64,000 bases of DNA from Branchiostoma lanceolatum (taxonomy: Eukaryota > Chordata > Leptocardii > Amphioxiformes > Branchiostomatidae), in assembly GCF_035083965.1 (NCBI RefSeq), contig NC_089736.1, forward strand, positions 11,618,207 to 11,682,206, in the 5' to 3' direction. Below, one piece after another: positions 35,382 to 48,800 of the stretch (the first letter of the stretch is position 1; every line of letters starts with the position of its first letter). Both the position numbers and the translations under genes were made by a program. The notes beneath the pieces are model-generated. The model saw only the letters and a program-made list of their open reading frames with translations, was not told the DNA's origin and ran no database searches.

Positions 35382-37410
35382 AGTAGGCCGAGGATCGTAC
35401 CCTGAAGAACCCTTCATGTCAGGCGTTAAGGAACTTGTACAAAATCTTAACACCTTCAGCATTTCGATGATGTGATGATATTTGTAAATACATATCAAAA
35501 CCTTGAACTTGGATCATTCTAAATGAGACCATGAATTTACATTCGATACAAAAAAGGATAGAGCTGGTATGAATCAAATATGTATTCTTTTGAGTGTAAA
35601 TATAAGTGTCGTCGACTCATTGTCTATAAATCATTACCTCGTGTGTGGACTGATTTTGGCACAAAAATTGACAAAAGTGTGATGGTAGGAAGTAATTTTG
35701 AAACCACTACAATGATTTTAAGTCTTTTAAAGTCTTAGTTGAGATATACTACAAGTATGTGTTCTGTGTGCCATCTAATGCTGCGTGCTGTTTTTAGAGT
35801 TGTTTGTGTGTGTTTATTTAGGTATTAAACTGCGGAAAGTCAGTGCAGCGTGTATCGTCATACATTGTTGAAAGAGAAGGTCTACAGACGCCACCTATCG
35901 ATGTAGATAGGACTTGCCTAGTACTATATCTATGGCACGACAGTATTGAAGTTACGGAGTTAGCAACCATGAACATTGTCGAAAAACAAACTTTGCTTTT
36001 CAAAATTTGCCCTTAAAGACGGCTTTAAAAGTCTGATCTTTTTCTTTGCTGCGTTGGACATTGGACAAATTGACAGTCAAGAAGAGCGGTATAATGGTAC
36101 AAGAAGCACTCAAAAGGGTGCCGTCTTTCGTACGTACGTAATCGCAGTCTTAGTGGATTGTCGTTTGACCCAATTTCGTCTAAGACCAGTACAATACTGC
36201 CCACTGCACGGATATCAGCATTGCGCACCTTTGTTGACATGTAAGTTCCATTTACCAGGATAATGTTACATTCTACACTCTACCTCTTCAATCAACGTAA
36301 AATCATTAATCATAATTACAAATATCATATTCGGAAGAGGAGACAAACTGCACTCAAATCTACTACATACATTTTCTCCTCTAAACCTCTTGAAAACACA
36401 GATAGTCTGTCCCCAATACAACAGTCTTGATGTTACGTATAAAAAGTAGGTCACTTGCAACAATGGTTACTGTGGCATCAGGTTTGTGTGACAGAATGGC
36501 GGAATGATACAAAGGGCACACAAATGTCAGTATACTAATAACTGTACTAAAACTATATCCTTGAATCCATTTAAATCACACATATAGCACGACTGATTGA
36601 AAAAAAGGACGCCGTAGCGGTAGCAAATATATTTTGACTAGTGTTAGTTGAGCACACAAAAAGGGTAGTGAGACGTAGCATACATGGACATCTCACAAAC
36701 TGAGACACCTGTCGTCTGATGGTACGTAGTTGCCATAGCAACAGAGAACAAAGCAAACTCGATGTCTTAGACGATCAACTACATAAAGAAGGCGGCAAAT
36801 ATGGGCGCGGGTGCTTTATTTACATAGTTAAGACATTATGGTCATTCAAGTACTCCCGAAGGAGTTGGAAGTGTTGCGTAACAGCCAAGTTGTTGTCTTA
36901 TCAAACATGGGTGCAGTATTTCAAATGACCTATAGGACGACTGACAGGAATGACGTCACATTTTCCACGCGAGGTCACCCATACAATACCTCAACAGGTG
37001 ATTAAGTCGGCTGAAACACCTGTAAAACCTTTACCTTAAACTCAATACCTGTGGCTTTTATGCACAGTTTTACCGGATAGAAAGGGAGAATGACTTGATT
37101 ATGTGCCTCGTACCATTTCGCTAATCATTTTGGTCAGATGTCAGACGACACTTCTGACTCGTTCGCCGCCATTTTGGAGGTTTCTAGGGTAACTAGGGTG
37201 CAGAAGGGCACAACAGACACGCCCCTTCCATTGTTGTCAACAAAAGACAGGTGATCACATTCTAGTCTCCTGTCGGAATGATACCTCGGAGAGCACCGGA
37301 TTGTATCCACTTGCCGTGACTAAGGGAAATATCATGGAGGAGCGGGCAAGTATTTTGTGGCAGGTTTTGTGACATTTTTTACGAGCAGGGCGTCGGGCGG
37401 AGTTGTCAAC
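35382..37410. other. Intergenic region: CUB-gene 3' UTR and KY-like gene promoter
   Basis: About 2 kb without convincing coding sequence. The left part should be 3' UTR of the CUB-mucin gene (ATTAAA at 35824). Near the right end, 37163-37177 reads GCCGCCATTTTGGAG, a strong match to the YY1 core (CCGCCATNTT). It lies about 240 bp before the KY-like start codon and is a plausible promoter element. The rest shows nothing I recognise. Confidence 0.4.
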
Positions 37411-40400
37411 ATGGGCTGCGGGGGCTCCAGGGACGTTCGACCGCCGACAGGACAACAAGATGGCCGCATGAGCAAAGGATCGTTTCAGCCCCTGGTCATG
37501 ACGGTAGACAACGGGCGCGTAGTCGGGAAAATAATCGACGACAGTGTAATCAAAAACGGCACCAGCGATTCGTTAGAGAAGACCACGACGTCCAAAAGTA
37601 GCAAAGCAGAGAAAGAAAAGGCAAGGAGGACACGTCAGAAATATCTCGTCACCAAGTCAAGAAACAAAGTCCTGAGTTGGCACGCCATTGTAGAGACGAA
37701 GAGAAAATCTAAAAGGTTGGTCGAGAGGATTCGGAAGCGTAACCGACGCCCGAGGAAGTACGAAAATCCGCCTTCGGGTGCTCGGGTCGACACGGCGAGT
37801 ATTGTCGTGCTTTTCGGCGACTCTCCGGAGAAAGAGACGGTGTTGCAAGACGGAGACAAGCCGGTTCTTGGAATCCCCAAGAAACAATTGATTCCTGACC
37901 TCGAGGTCTTTAAAGACCTTGATAAATATGCCTTGCAGGTAATTTTTATTTTTCTATCACAGTAATTATGAATTCAAATTAACGACTTATTCTCAACATA
38001 CCATGTCATGTATCTATAGTTAAGGGAATAGGGTAACATCTACAAGTAAAAAAGAATATAAAACGTTAAAAGTAAAACAGGCAGCTAGATCATAACATTC
38101 ATTTCCTTTTACTTAAGTTTTAGGAAAAAGGGAAATTGTTTAAAGACATTTGTAATATATCATGTATATCATGCTTACCACACTGAAATAAGTGGTACAT
38201 ATCATTGCAATTCTACCTTTTCGGTAAATTTTTACAGACGCCTGAAAGTGAGGAAGAGTCCATAGAAAAGACGGTAGACTACTTGTTGCGCCGTGCCGGG
38301 TCGGACATGGAGAAGGCCCGGGCCACCTGGCGATGGGTCACCGCACGGATCGAGCACGACGTCCCGGCATTCCTGTCCGGAAGGTGGGTTGTTATGTCAT
38401 TTGAATTGGAGGTTGACATATGTCTAGAATTAGAGTTGACTATACTAATACTATAGGGTGTTCCTGTGGTGTAGTGGTCTGCGCTTCTGTTACTTACCAC
38501 ATCTGGTTCTGATTACTTGGAACCAGAAGGCCCGAGTTCAACTCCCGGGCAGGACACCTCTGGACAAGAGGCGCATTGGGTCATACCAAAAACTTTATAA
38601 AAGTGGTACATACTTACGAAACAGTATGGAAGTTAAACACACTCCACTGCCAGTGGACTAGCCACCCTGCAGCAGTGATTGCAACACAGTATGGCCCAGG
38701 GCTATGAAACGGAGATGGGCACCGCCCTATACACCTTATGGTGTGGGAGGATTTTAACTAATACTATAATCAGTGACATTTAATAGCAATCGGTTTGACG
38801 ACAAGTGACGGACGAAGAACGTCGTTCCGAATTGAACAATATGACCTCATTTGAAGATAGTCTTTGATCTTTGTCAAATGTGTCCGGATGCACGAAGTCA
38901 CGATGTCTTCTGACAATGAAAAGCGGATGAATCTGTCTTATAACATGTGTATGTTTCTTATAGCTTTCCCGACATGACACCCGAAGCAGTATTCACGAGA
39001 CGCAGCGCCATCTGCTCAGGGTACTCCGCCTTGTACAAGAAGATGTGCAGGTAGGCGATCCTTTTGTTTCCTAGATATAGAGATGATATTTGAGGTAGGA
39101 AATACTATACAGGTCTGTAAATAATATAAGGAGGAAGAGTAATGAGACTGTAGCTCGATCTATGTCATATGCATGTTTTAAGGTAGCTAGATAAAGCCGG
39201 TGTGCTTCAAAGTCATCCACTCAAAGAAAAAAGGGGGTGCTCACATGATTTCTGTATCTAACGTATTCTGGAAAAATGTTGACATAAAGCTAAATCGCTT
39301 CTGTTGACGGAATTGTCAACCTTGAAAAAGGGTGATTCGACAATGGCCACAAATACCCTTCAACTATTTTCCCGTGACTCAAGAAAAATGTTATCATGTT
39401 ATTTATGGACAGAAAGGGTCAACGGGAACGTGCCCTCTTTGTTTTACGACCACGAATGACTTAGCGAAAACGCAGCCATTCCTCCAAATGCGTAAAGTCA
39501 ATAGTGCAACCCATGCAGTTAAACAGGTCAGTATCGGCATACAACCAGCGCAAATACAGCTATTCACCAACTGTGTGCCTAGCATTGAAAACCATGCGTC
39601 GGTTCAGTTGTGGTTTTACATAGCGTCATACAACACAGCCGCGCACATATTTGTTCTGTCTCAGTGCTATACAAGTCTTCCGACACCGCCGTCACCATTA
39701 CATAAGCATAAGGGTCGCGGTGTCAAGCCAAATTTCTGCCCCTGCTAAATATTTACTCCAACACTGCTGGGGGTTTCCAGTATACTTGAGGAGAGAGAAG
39801 TGGGGCGTGGTAATTTTTAAGCAGAAGTCTGAGACTAACTCTGTCTCCATGGCCCTGACCTACCCTAACCCTAGCCCCAACCCCAACCCTAACCCAAACT
39901 CAGCACATGCGCATTACCCCATGGAGCAAAACTCTGACCTATAAAAGAACTATATTTTTGTACTACTGTTGATTAGAACGTCAAAGTACAGGCATGCATA
40001 TAGAGCCATAATATATCAAAAAGCAAACCAAATAGCAGTTACTCAAGCAACTGGATATGATTTTGGAAACGGGCAGACGTTTCAGGTACAATTCATTACC
40101 CTTCGTCAGTGACAGTGAGTAAGATCTGTAAACCAGCAGGTTTTTAACCACGAACTATAAATTGGTATGCCTAAAAATAGGATATGTATTTTTTTATCAT
40201 GGATCGTTCAAGATATGATGATAAACGCTCAAAGCTAGTCACCTTTATCTCCGCTTGTTCAAATGAATTCATTGCACTCCGTTCTGTTGATAGATTCAAT
40301 TACATACTAGGAGGTGATAATCCTTACTGTGTACAGATAGGTATATACATCAAAGAATGTTTGGACATTAGAACAAGCAATACGACACGTGAAATTACGA

Positions 40401-43400
40401 TATGTTGCTCTATCCCATATGATTGTGTGCAATCAAACTCATTTGTATGCACCTATTCGTTTGTATGTATGTATCGATGTAGTAGACCTTACGAAAGTCG
40501 CTGTGCTTTTGTTGTGTGTTATGGACCGATGTTGAGGTCATTGGACACAGATACAGGGAGCCAAGACAGAGATTGTGGAGCTACATGGTTTATTCCCTGA
40601 CCCCCAGAATTCCAACACATAGAATGACAGCATGGGTCTTTCTCCGAACGAGGCTGCCTTGGACTATTACACTTTCATAAAGGGGGGGGGGTACAATTAC
40701 TAAATAATGGTCTTACATGTGTCTTAGTGGGTTCATTACATTGTGTCAATAAAGATCTCTCTGTATTTCTCAGTATCGCAGGGCTTCGGTGTGAAGAGAT
40801 CTGGGGGAAGTCTAAGGGTGTTGGCTACAGGGTTGGTAGGAGGTTTAAGGAGGAGTGCGACCACACCTGGAACGCTGTGGAGATAGACGGACGGTGGTAC
40901 CTGTTAGACTGCACCTGGGGAACAGGTGTGGTAGACATACAGAGGAAGAACTTCACCTTCAAGTATCAAGAGGACCGATTCCTGACAGGTATGGTGATCT
41001 ATGGATGGCTGAATGGTTATTTTTTGCACTTGTTTTGAACCCAATAAGTTAGAATCTAGTGTCAATATTTAGATTAGAGTAGTCACATGCTATATTGTTC
41101 CCCTTTATTTGTCCGCTCTTTTTCATGTGGCAATTAGTCTCCGGGCAAGGACTTGCGATAAACTTTCATTGATTTTGACATCATTTTGACGTGAGCCGAG
41201 CGAGTTAATGTACGAAATTTGTGGAGCGGAGGTCGCAAAAAATACAATATCCAAGTGTAAACAGAAACAGTACCCAACACTGGCCTTTTCTTTACCCCCC
41301 CCCCCCCCCCCACGGAGTGAAGTCTTGTTCGGGCATGCATATTGATAACGTTTGAGGTCCTCTCAGTATAATTAGTGATGAAGATATCTAATCTGGCAAT
41401 CAATCATAATATCAAAATGTATATGATATTATTCGCAAAGATTAAAAACAGCATTGCAAGGCAGAAAATGGTTACTAACTGTAAATTCTACACGTTTATT
41501 GTAGATCCAGAGATGATGGTATTGGACCATCTTCCACTAGACGACAAGTGGCAACTGTTGGAGGAACCCAAAACACTGGACCAATTCGAAAACGAGGTCA
41601 GCCTCACCCCCGCGTTCTACGCATGCGGCCTAAACCCCTCCGACTTGAGCGTCCAAGATGGCGTCTTGGAAACACAAAATGGAGGAATCGTCTTAAAGGT
41701 TGATCTTCCGAAAACTATCGACCTTTCTTGGGACATGACGGAAGAAGATGATACAACACCGATTAAGACGAGTGTTTTGTACGAGATCATTAAGAATACG
41801 GGATATTTTCGCGTAATACCGGCAAAGACGGGATCATTCAAATTCTGGCTGTCGTGCAAAACTGAAGGTGACTGGGACATGGTCTGCACATACCTGATTA
41901 ACTGTAGCGCTGTGAAGGAAGACTTTACCGGGTTTCCTGACAATGACGGTCATCTGTGGGGTCCTGGTGGTGAACTTCAGCAAGGACGTGTGGTCAAGGT
42001 CAGCCACTCACAGGCTATCTTACAAACGGAAGACGGTGAGGTGACGGTTGAACTTGAACCCAAGGATGTGCTTGACTTCTCCTGCGAGCTCTGCGAAGAC
42101 GGGGAAGAGGATATCGTGAAAGGATGCATGCTGCACGAAATTGTTGACGGGACGGCTCGATTCCGGCTTGCGCCGCCTAAGCCAGGTTTCTACGCGTTGA
42201 AGATATACGCCAGTCCACACGACTCCAAACAACAAGACTTTCATCCGTTCATAGAATACATCATTGACTGTAAAGAATCCTTGGATGACGATGACGTATT
42301 CCCTGACAACGACGGCGCTGTTTGGGGACCAGGAGTCGCATTGAGAGCGAATAGAGTCACAAGTGTTAGCCATACTGAAGCAGTGGTCGACACCAAAGAT
42401 GGAGAATGCACCATCACCATAGAGCTACCGAAATGCAGCAATGTCTCCGGGCAACTCTTCAGCATAGATGACGTAGAAAATGACGTCAATGGCGCCGTCC
42501 TGACAGAAATCGTGGACGGAAAGACACTCTTCAGAGTCGTCCCACCTGCTAGCGGTAAATACAAATTGTCACTGTTCACGGTCACGGACGGTTGTGACTG
42601 GGACCCCATTTGTGACTACGTCATCAATTGTGAGGCAATCAAAGATGGCGTCGAACCATTTCCCGACAAAGACGGTTGTGTGTGGGGACCTGGAATTGCA
42701 CTGGAAGACAGAACGATACTACAAACAACACAACCAAGAGCGCTTGTAGAAACTACAGACGGAGAAGTCACCATAGGAATCAAAACGCCAGAAGACACAG
42801 ACTTTGCCGCCCAACTCTTCAAAGCTGGCGATGCGGACAATGAAATAAAAGATGCGATTTTGTTTGAGGTTGTCGACGACCAGGCGTGTTTCAAAGTCGT
42901 CCCTCCCGAACAAGGGTACTACGCACTTAATATCTTTACAGTGTCGGAATACCTGGACTGGCGACAACTTTGCGATTACGTCATCTACTGTGACGAACCA
43001 AAGGAAGCCGAACCATCGTTGCCCGAAGTCGACGAAGACGGGCAACCGTACGGACCAGGCAAAGCCATCCAAGACGGCCTTCTCAAATACGTCAGCCACA
43101 AGGGAGCTGTGCTTAAAACAGAGCAAGGAGAAGTGAAATTATCCTTGGAATTCTCTGAAGCCACGAACTTTACGACTGAGCTATTTACGGTGGGCGACAA
43201 AGACAATGAAATCACCGGTCACATCTTCAACCAGATCATTGCTGGGAAAGCGCATATTCAAATTTTCCCGCCGAATGCCGGCACCTTCGTCGTGAAGCTA
43301 TGGACAACGTCATCTGATTGGGAGTCAGAAGAAGTCTGCAGCTACCTCGTCCAATGCGATAAGCCGAAAGAAAACTTTAAAACATTCCCAAAGACTCATG

Positions 43401-44431
43401 GATACCTATGGGGCCCCGGGCTTCACTTAGCCAATGGGAAGTTGTCAAACACTAGCCACATACCTGCCGTTGTTGTTGCCAAGTCGGGGGAAGTGCGCAT
43501 CACCATAGATACAGAAAGTGCATTCAACTCTTGCGTCATTCAAGACGTAGAAGAAGAATGTCTCCCTCCCCAGCATCACTTCTTGAAGACTGTTGGGAAG
43601 AGGATCACGGTTTGCGCACGTCTTCCCGCGGAGGGATACTACTCGCTGTCCATCTGGGAAGAGGACACCGAGGAGAAGATCTACTACCTCCTGAGGTGTG
43701 ATGAGGCCACGGATGACTGTCCACTGTTTCCATTGGTGCACGAATGGCCACGAGGTATGTCATGCACATTTCACGGCACTAATTACTTCAAGGATTAATT
43801 CTAAATCTATTCTTCAATATATAGCTGCAATCGGTTTTGAAGAATGGTGGTGGTGTATGTATGTATGCACGTGTGTGTGTGTGTGTGTGTGTCTGTGTGT
43901 GTGTGTGTGCGCGCGCGCGCGTGTGTTTGTGTGTGTTTGTGTGTGATATTATGACTAAAGACATACATACACTTGACCCGGTATCCACACAGGCTCTGCC
44001 TTGGAAGCACATCATTCTGTAAGTCGGGTATCAACCTTGAGTGCTATATATTTTCAAATTGCTTTCTGTGATTTTGTTTACAATAAGGCAGCATCCGAGA
44101 GCACTTTTTGCTAGTTACAGACATTCTGTTGCAAGTATTGAAACTGTCATAATTATTTACCTGTGATTTCTTCTGTGTAGATTGTGAGCTCCACGAGCCA
44201 AGAGATGGCAGCCTTCCATCAAAGCAGAACATCCGCTTCCGGGTCACCTGTCCCTCAGCGGAGGGATTGTGGGTAATGCTCGCATCCGGCGACCGGAAGG
44301 ACCTCACCAAGGATAGCAAGGGATCATGGGAAGCTGACGTCAACACCGGTGTGTCTGGCGATTTAACGCTTTGGTCGAAGATGGCGGAAAACACATCAGA
44401 ACAAGTTTTGCTCGTTTATCGTGTTGTTTAA
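37411..44431 (+). CDS. KY-like transglutaminase-fold protein with six KY-type repeats, 6 exons, 1158 aa
   Basis: Exons: 37411-37938, 38238-38383, 38964-39050, 40774-40988, 41505-43754, 44181-44431; junction phases agree. I chose the ATG at 37411 because it gives MGCGGSRD, a myristoylation plus Cys-palmitoylation type start; an in-frame ATG at 37357 is weaker. Residues 1-176 are basic and low-complexity, ending LIPDLEVFKDLDKYALQ. The transglutaminase-like core follows: TWRWVTARI, then ICSGYSALYKKMC (nucleophile C242), DHTWNAVEIDGRWY (H284) and LLDCTWG (D299), so the Cys-His-Asp triad is complete. Six repeats of roughly 115-120 aa follow, most opening FPDNDG.(L/V)WGPG and closing …C(D/E/K). A C-terminal domain ends LVYRVV. 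KY-family proteins (human KY, fly hillarin) act at muscle Z-discs and the cytoskeleton; protease activity is debated. It converges with its paralogue at 45823-49458. Confidence 0.9.
38457..38760 (+). repeat. tRNA-derived SINE, copy 1
   Basis: The head reads like a tRNA: TTCCTGTGGTGTAGTGGTCT (A box) and GAGTTCAACTCCCGGGCAGG (B box and acceptor arm). A body follows, containing GACAAGAGGCGCATTGGGTC, CACTCCACTGCCAGTGGACT and CACCTTATGGTGTGGGAGG. Copy 2 at 56031-56337 is about 95% identical by eye. Lies in intron 2 of the KY-like gene. Confidence 0.85.
39855..39900. repeat. Degenerate (CCCTAA)n-like run
   Basis: CCTACCCTAACCCTAGCCCC followed by AACCCCAACCCTAACCCAAA, which resembles telomeric repeat but is short and impure. 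Intronic in the KY-like gene. Confidence 0.6.
40020..40165. repeat. Copy of the ‘AACTGGATA…CAGACGTTTCAG’ dispersed repeat
   Basis: Contains AGTTACTCAAGCAACTGGAT, GGCAGACGTTTCAGG and CCCTTCGTCAGTGACAGTG. Further copies lie at about 47340-47430 and, as a palindrome, at 53040-53465. Confidence 0.65.
43862..43945. repeat. (TG)n / (CG)n microsatellite
   Basis: Runs of TG with a central GCGCGCGCGCG segment, a potential Z-DNA tract, just after the large repeat exon of the KY-like gene. Confidence 0.92.
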
Positions 44432-45044
44432 ACATTTGCACAAATATATAAATGAAGGAAGCAATTTCCCTTTTGCAGACAAAATGGTTTTAAAAAATTG
44501 CAAATGATATTCAACGATAGTGTTTAAAGGGTGGTACCTACTGTTGTATATTACAATGCAGTTTTTTTCAATGTATAGATTGATTTGCAAAAATACCACA
44601 TACATTTTTATTTGCTTCTTTGATCACCCTTGTCATAGTAAGAGACAATTGTGTATGTCTTTACAGCATGAAATGCAGAAAAAACGCGTGAAATACAAGA
44701 TAAATATAATCAAGAAAGACCTCAATTTGTTCTGCTTCAGAGTACACTTCAAATATGAGCACAAAGAAATATTGATCATGTATTATTATGTTATCTATAT
44801 TTGATTCATATCTGTTGATATCCATAGCCAGCGGCTGCCAAACATGTGTATTTCCTGTTTACCACATAATCTATACACAGACAGTGCAAGTTAAAAGCCC
44901 AATATTGACACACGGAAACTTGTCATATTGTATACCAAAGATGAAACGACCATACATTAAATATAAAGCTGCTAAGACATACAATGAAATATCTATACTT
45001 GATACAGATTTGCTTTCCATTTCCAGATACTTCGAAAACATTTG

Positions 45045-45320
45045 TATTGTATATTGAAAGCTACATGTTTGTATCTACTGTATATTGTATATTGAAAGCT
45101 ACATGTTTGTATCTACTGTATATTGTATATTGAAAGATACATGTTTGTATCTATTTGTATATTGTATATTGTATATTGAAAGATACATGTTTGTATCTAT
45201 TTGTATATTGTATATTGAAAGATACATGTTTGTATCTATTTGTATATTGTATATTGAAAGATACAGGTTTGTATCTATTTGTATATTGTATATTGAAAGA
45301 TACATGGTTGTATGTATACA
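45045..45320. repeat. Palindromic tandem repeat between the convergent KY genes
   Basis: About six copies of a 36-50 bp unit built from GTATATTGAAAGATACATG and TTTGTATCTATTTGTATATT. The unit contains AGATACA/TGTATCT complements, so each copy can fold back. It lies between the stop codons at 44431 (+) and 45823 (-). Confidence 0.85.
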
Positions 45321-45822
45321 ATGTAAAATATTGCAAGTACAGATCAGTGTAAAAGAGCTGTTCATTAAATGACTCTCAACTCTTGAAAGGATGAACACAT
45401 CTTAATGTCTTAATGTATTCTTTGTGGGTGTTTACAGGGACTAAATGAATACATTTATCGTTAGAACATCACGGGCAAATCATGCACATATAGTAATATC
45501 TCTTTTGTTTATAAACCACACCACACCCCAAGCACGTTATGATATAAGGCGTTTCAAGTTACATTGAACTTGAGCATTTCACAAAAGTAATCACATTTTC
45601 GTAGTATATGTATTCATAAGTGTACATGTTACAATAAACCTATCATAATCACCTTCCAATTCTGCATCTGCATTCGCTGAAATGTCCTTCAGGTAGATTC
45701 CTTCTTCAGAATAAGGCCATGACAGTTAATACTTACTTAAGATGCTACAACACAGCATCAGAGCATCTTTAAGATGGTGGTTTGAATGTCTTAAAGCAAA
45801 TAAATGTACATGAACGCAAAAT

Positions 45823-48800
45823 CTATGCCACCACTTCATACTCGAGCAATGTCCAGTACTGTTTCTCACCTGGCTTCTTTCTCGACACACTAAGAATCTT
45901 ACCTTGTTCCCCGGTGTCGGCGTCTCCTTCCCATGAGTCGTTTGCATTTCTGACAAGTTGCTGCCACTTGCCGTTGGCAATTACGACAACTTTTTCTGAA
46001 TTCGGGCAGACGACCCGGAAGTGAATGCGCCGATTTCCGGCAAGGCGACCATCCAATGGCTCATACAGAAGGCAACGACTGTTGTATTTCTTCGGGTATG
46101 GAGAAGCATCTGTTTTGCATTTATTACATTTCAGGAGATAGTACATAGATTTGCTGTACGTTTTGTCACCTTCCTCTTTCACCCAGATTGTGAGAGTGAA
46201 CTGACCTGTTTTCGGGGCTCTGACATAGACACTAGCTGTCAGATCATTTACTTGGGCTATTGCATAGTTACTCCACTTAAGACCATCTTCTTTCATATTA
46301 CACATGTATTGAAGTGGTTTTACGGAATTGAGTTCTATCTTAGCCTCGCCTTCGGGGAGGGTAACTATGGCCTTCGGATGACTGACATCCGAAATGAACC
46401 CGTCAAGGAGCCATGGACCAGGACCCCATGTAGAGGTTTCCAAGCGCGGAAACGCCACGTGCCCAGGCATTGGACCAGCGCTGTCAACGACATACGAGCA
46501 GATTTGACTAAGGCTAAGTTTCCTGGTAGCAGGACACCGTTTTTTGCCATATATTTGCAACAGAAATTTTCCCTTTTGAGCTGGTGCCACTTGAAACATG
46601 GCCACGTTGTCAACAATTTCAAGCAGGACGTTTTCATTCTGAGAACACCCACCTTCATATGGATAGATGTCGTACTTGAAGGTCATTGGTTCAGGAATTT
46701 TGATCGAAATTGTTGCTTCGCCATTTTGTGTACAAACTGGGCTCATGGTGGGACTCAGAAACTTTGGTAAAAGGCCAAGGTTGAAAAAGGAGGACTCAAA
46801 ATGCGCTTGGTTTTCGAAAATGTTTAGGGGTACCAGCTCTTCTAACAGTTGCCATTTGTTGTCCATTGGATGGTGGTCGGTAACGAACACTTCCGGGTCA
46901 GTGAAAAAGTAGTGTTCGTTGTACTCGAACTCGAAGGTCCTCTTCTGAAGGTGAGTGTTTCCGGCGGCCCAGGTGCAGTCGAGTAGGTACCATCTCCCGT
47001 CTATCTCCACTGCGTTCCACGCATGGTCAGAGTTAGGGCCAAACTTATCACCCACCTGGTAAGACCCACCTTTTGAACGGCCGCTGATGGTGACGCACTT
47101 TACATCAGCTAAGCTAGAGAACAATGGTAACACAATGCTTTATGCATGTATGGGCATGTTAGTATCAACGGCCAGGAATATTAGATGAATTTTATTTCGC
47201 AAATATGATGATCTTTTGCCTATGATAAAACAGTGATACTATTATTGTCATTCAGCTTCCTAGACAGGGTCTCAGCCCAACAAAGCTCATTGTTTCCACT
47301 TTTGACCTAAAAACTCACGATAAGGGAAATTACGTTGATGAAGGTTAGACATCCAGGTAATAAGATACGCCAAAAATAATTACTCAAGCAACTGGATGAG
47401 ATTTTGAAACAGTCAGACGATAAGGGAAAGTGTTTCCCCTTGCTTTTTTTGTGAAGCAGCCTTATCACAATAGAAAGCATTGTTACTGATTTTTTTTAAA
47501 CATGTTTATATTCTGACAATGGTACTATCATTTCATGACTGTATTACCTGCACATTTCCTTGTAGAGGTCTGAGTACCCCTGGCACACGGACATCCGCTG
47601 TTGAAACACCGCCGCTGGAGCGGTTGATTGTGACTTGAAGCTGCCCGTGACGTACGAATCTACGGCATACTGGATGTGTGACGTCACCCAACGGAACAGG
47701 ACCCGTGCTTTTTCCAGCGGAGTTTCGGCAGTCTCGATCAGGTAGAGGACGAGGTCCTTGATGGTAGCATGGCCTTCGGGAGCCTGGGAAAATAAGACAT
47801 GGTTTGGATTTTTAACTATCAATAACTTTAAATCATTGCAACCAAGTACGCATAATTTTGCTACGCAAACTGACAACAAGGACAACAAAGTGCCCCGAAT
47901 GTAGGACATCACATTCCTTCTACATGTAGAAATTATTTTTATGTTCCAAGTACCATGTCTGGACTTGTGAAAAGGACATGATATGTCAGCTGGCAGATCT
48001 TTAAAATCCACATCAGAACACTTTTACAAATCTGATATCTTAACCTTATTGTTGGCAAGCTTGTGTCCTTGTATGTACATGTGTTTGTCCCGGCTACCTT
48101 AAGTATTACTTTTCCACTTAACCTTTGTCCATGTACAGAAAAACAGCTGTGTGTTGGTTTTGCACTAAAATATTCAGACTTTGACTTCATTGACTTGTAG
48201 TGTATTGTAATCAAGATCAGGTCAAGAAGTAGCTAGTAATGCGCATGCCTAGATAATCGGAGGTTAGACCATGTCCTCCTGAACTACCTTTAATCAGACT
48301 AACTGTGCTGGCGGGCAATATAGAGTTTGAACACCATATGGGGGAATTGGGAAATGTTATCCTTCCCGGGGGCTTACTCTCCTAGCCAACTATTCACCCT
48401 ATAGCTAGTTCAGGACTTGCACTTTCTTCAATACACACTCCACATATGTTGCTTTGAACAAAAACTGTTGTTCCAAATGACAAATATTTGGTTACCTGAA
48501 CTGCACGTTCGTCCAGGTCTTTGAATACTTCAAGGTCCGGGATGAGGTCTTTCTTTGTACGGGGTTTCGGGGTTTTCTGCTCCATGATTGTGGTACTAGC
48601 TCCCTCGTTGTTTTGAACAGAAGGATCCGCTAAATCTCCATGGACTTCTTCTTGCCCTTGGTCACCCTGTTCGCCAATAGTTTCCTGTAACTCTGTGGCA
48701 TTGTCCTTCCACGGCTCACTGTCTGGGGTAGTCTGTTCTTTCTTTTGCTCTACGGCTGTGACGTCTGTTGTCTCCTTTGACTCTTCGTGGACTTCTGCTT

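Noticed and set aside
37357-37410. Upstream in-frame ATG as the start of the KY-like protein
   Set aside because: The ATG at 37411 yields an acylation-type start that matches the start of the paralogue; the upstream extension has no counterpart there.
38457-38560. A functional tRNA gene
   Set aside because: A and B boxes are present, but the anticodon stem is irregular and the sequence continues into a repeated SINE body with a second copy at 56031.
39855-39900. Interstitial telomere
   Set aside because: Only a few impure CCCTAA-like units, too short and degenerate to call a telomeric fusion.
46021-46770. 249-codon plus-strand frame
   Set aside because: Antisense of the KY repeat exon, with no splice context or recognisable motif.
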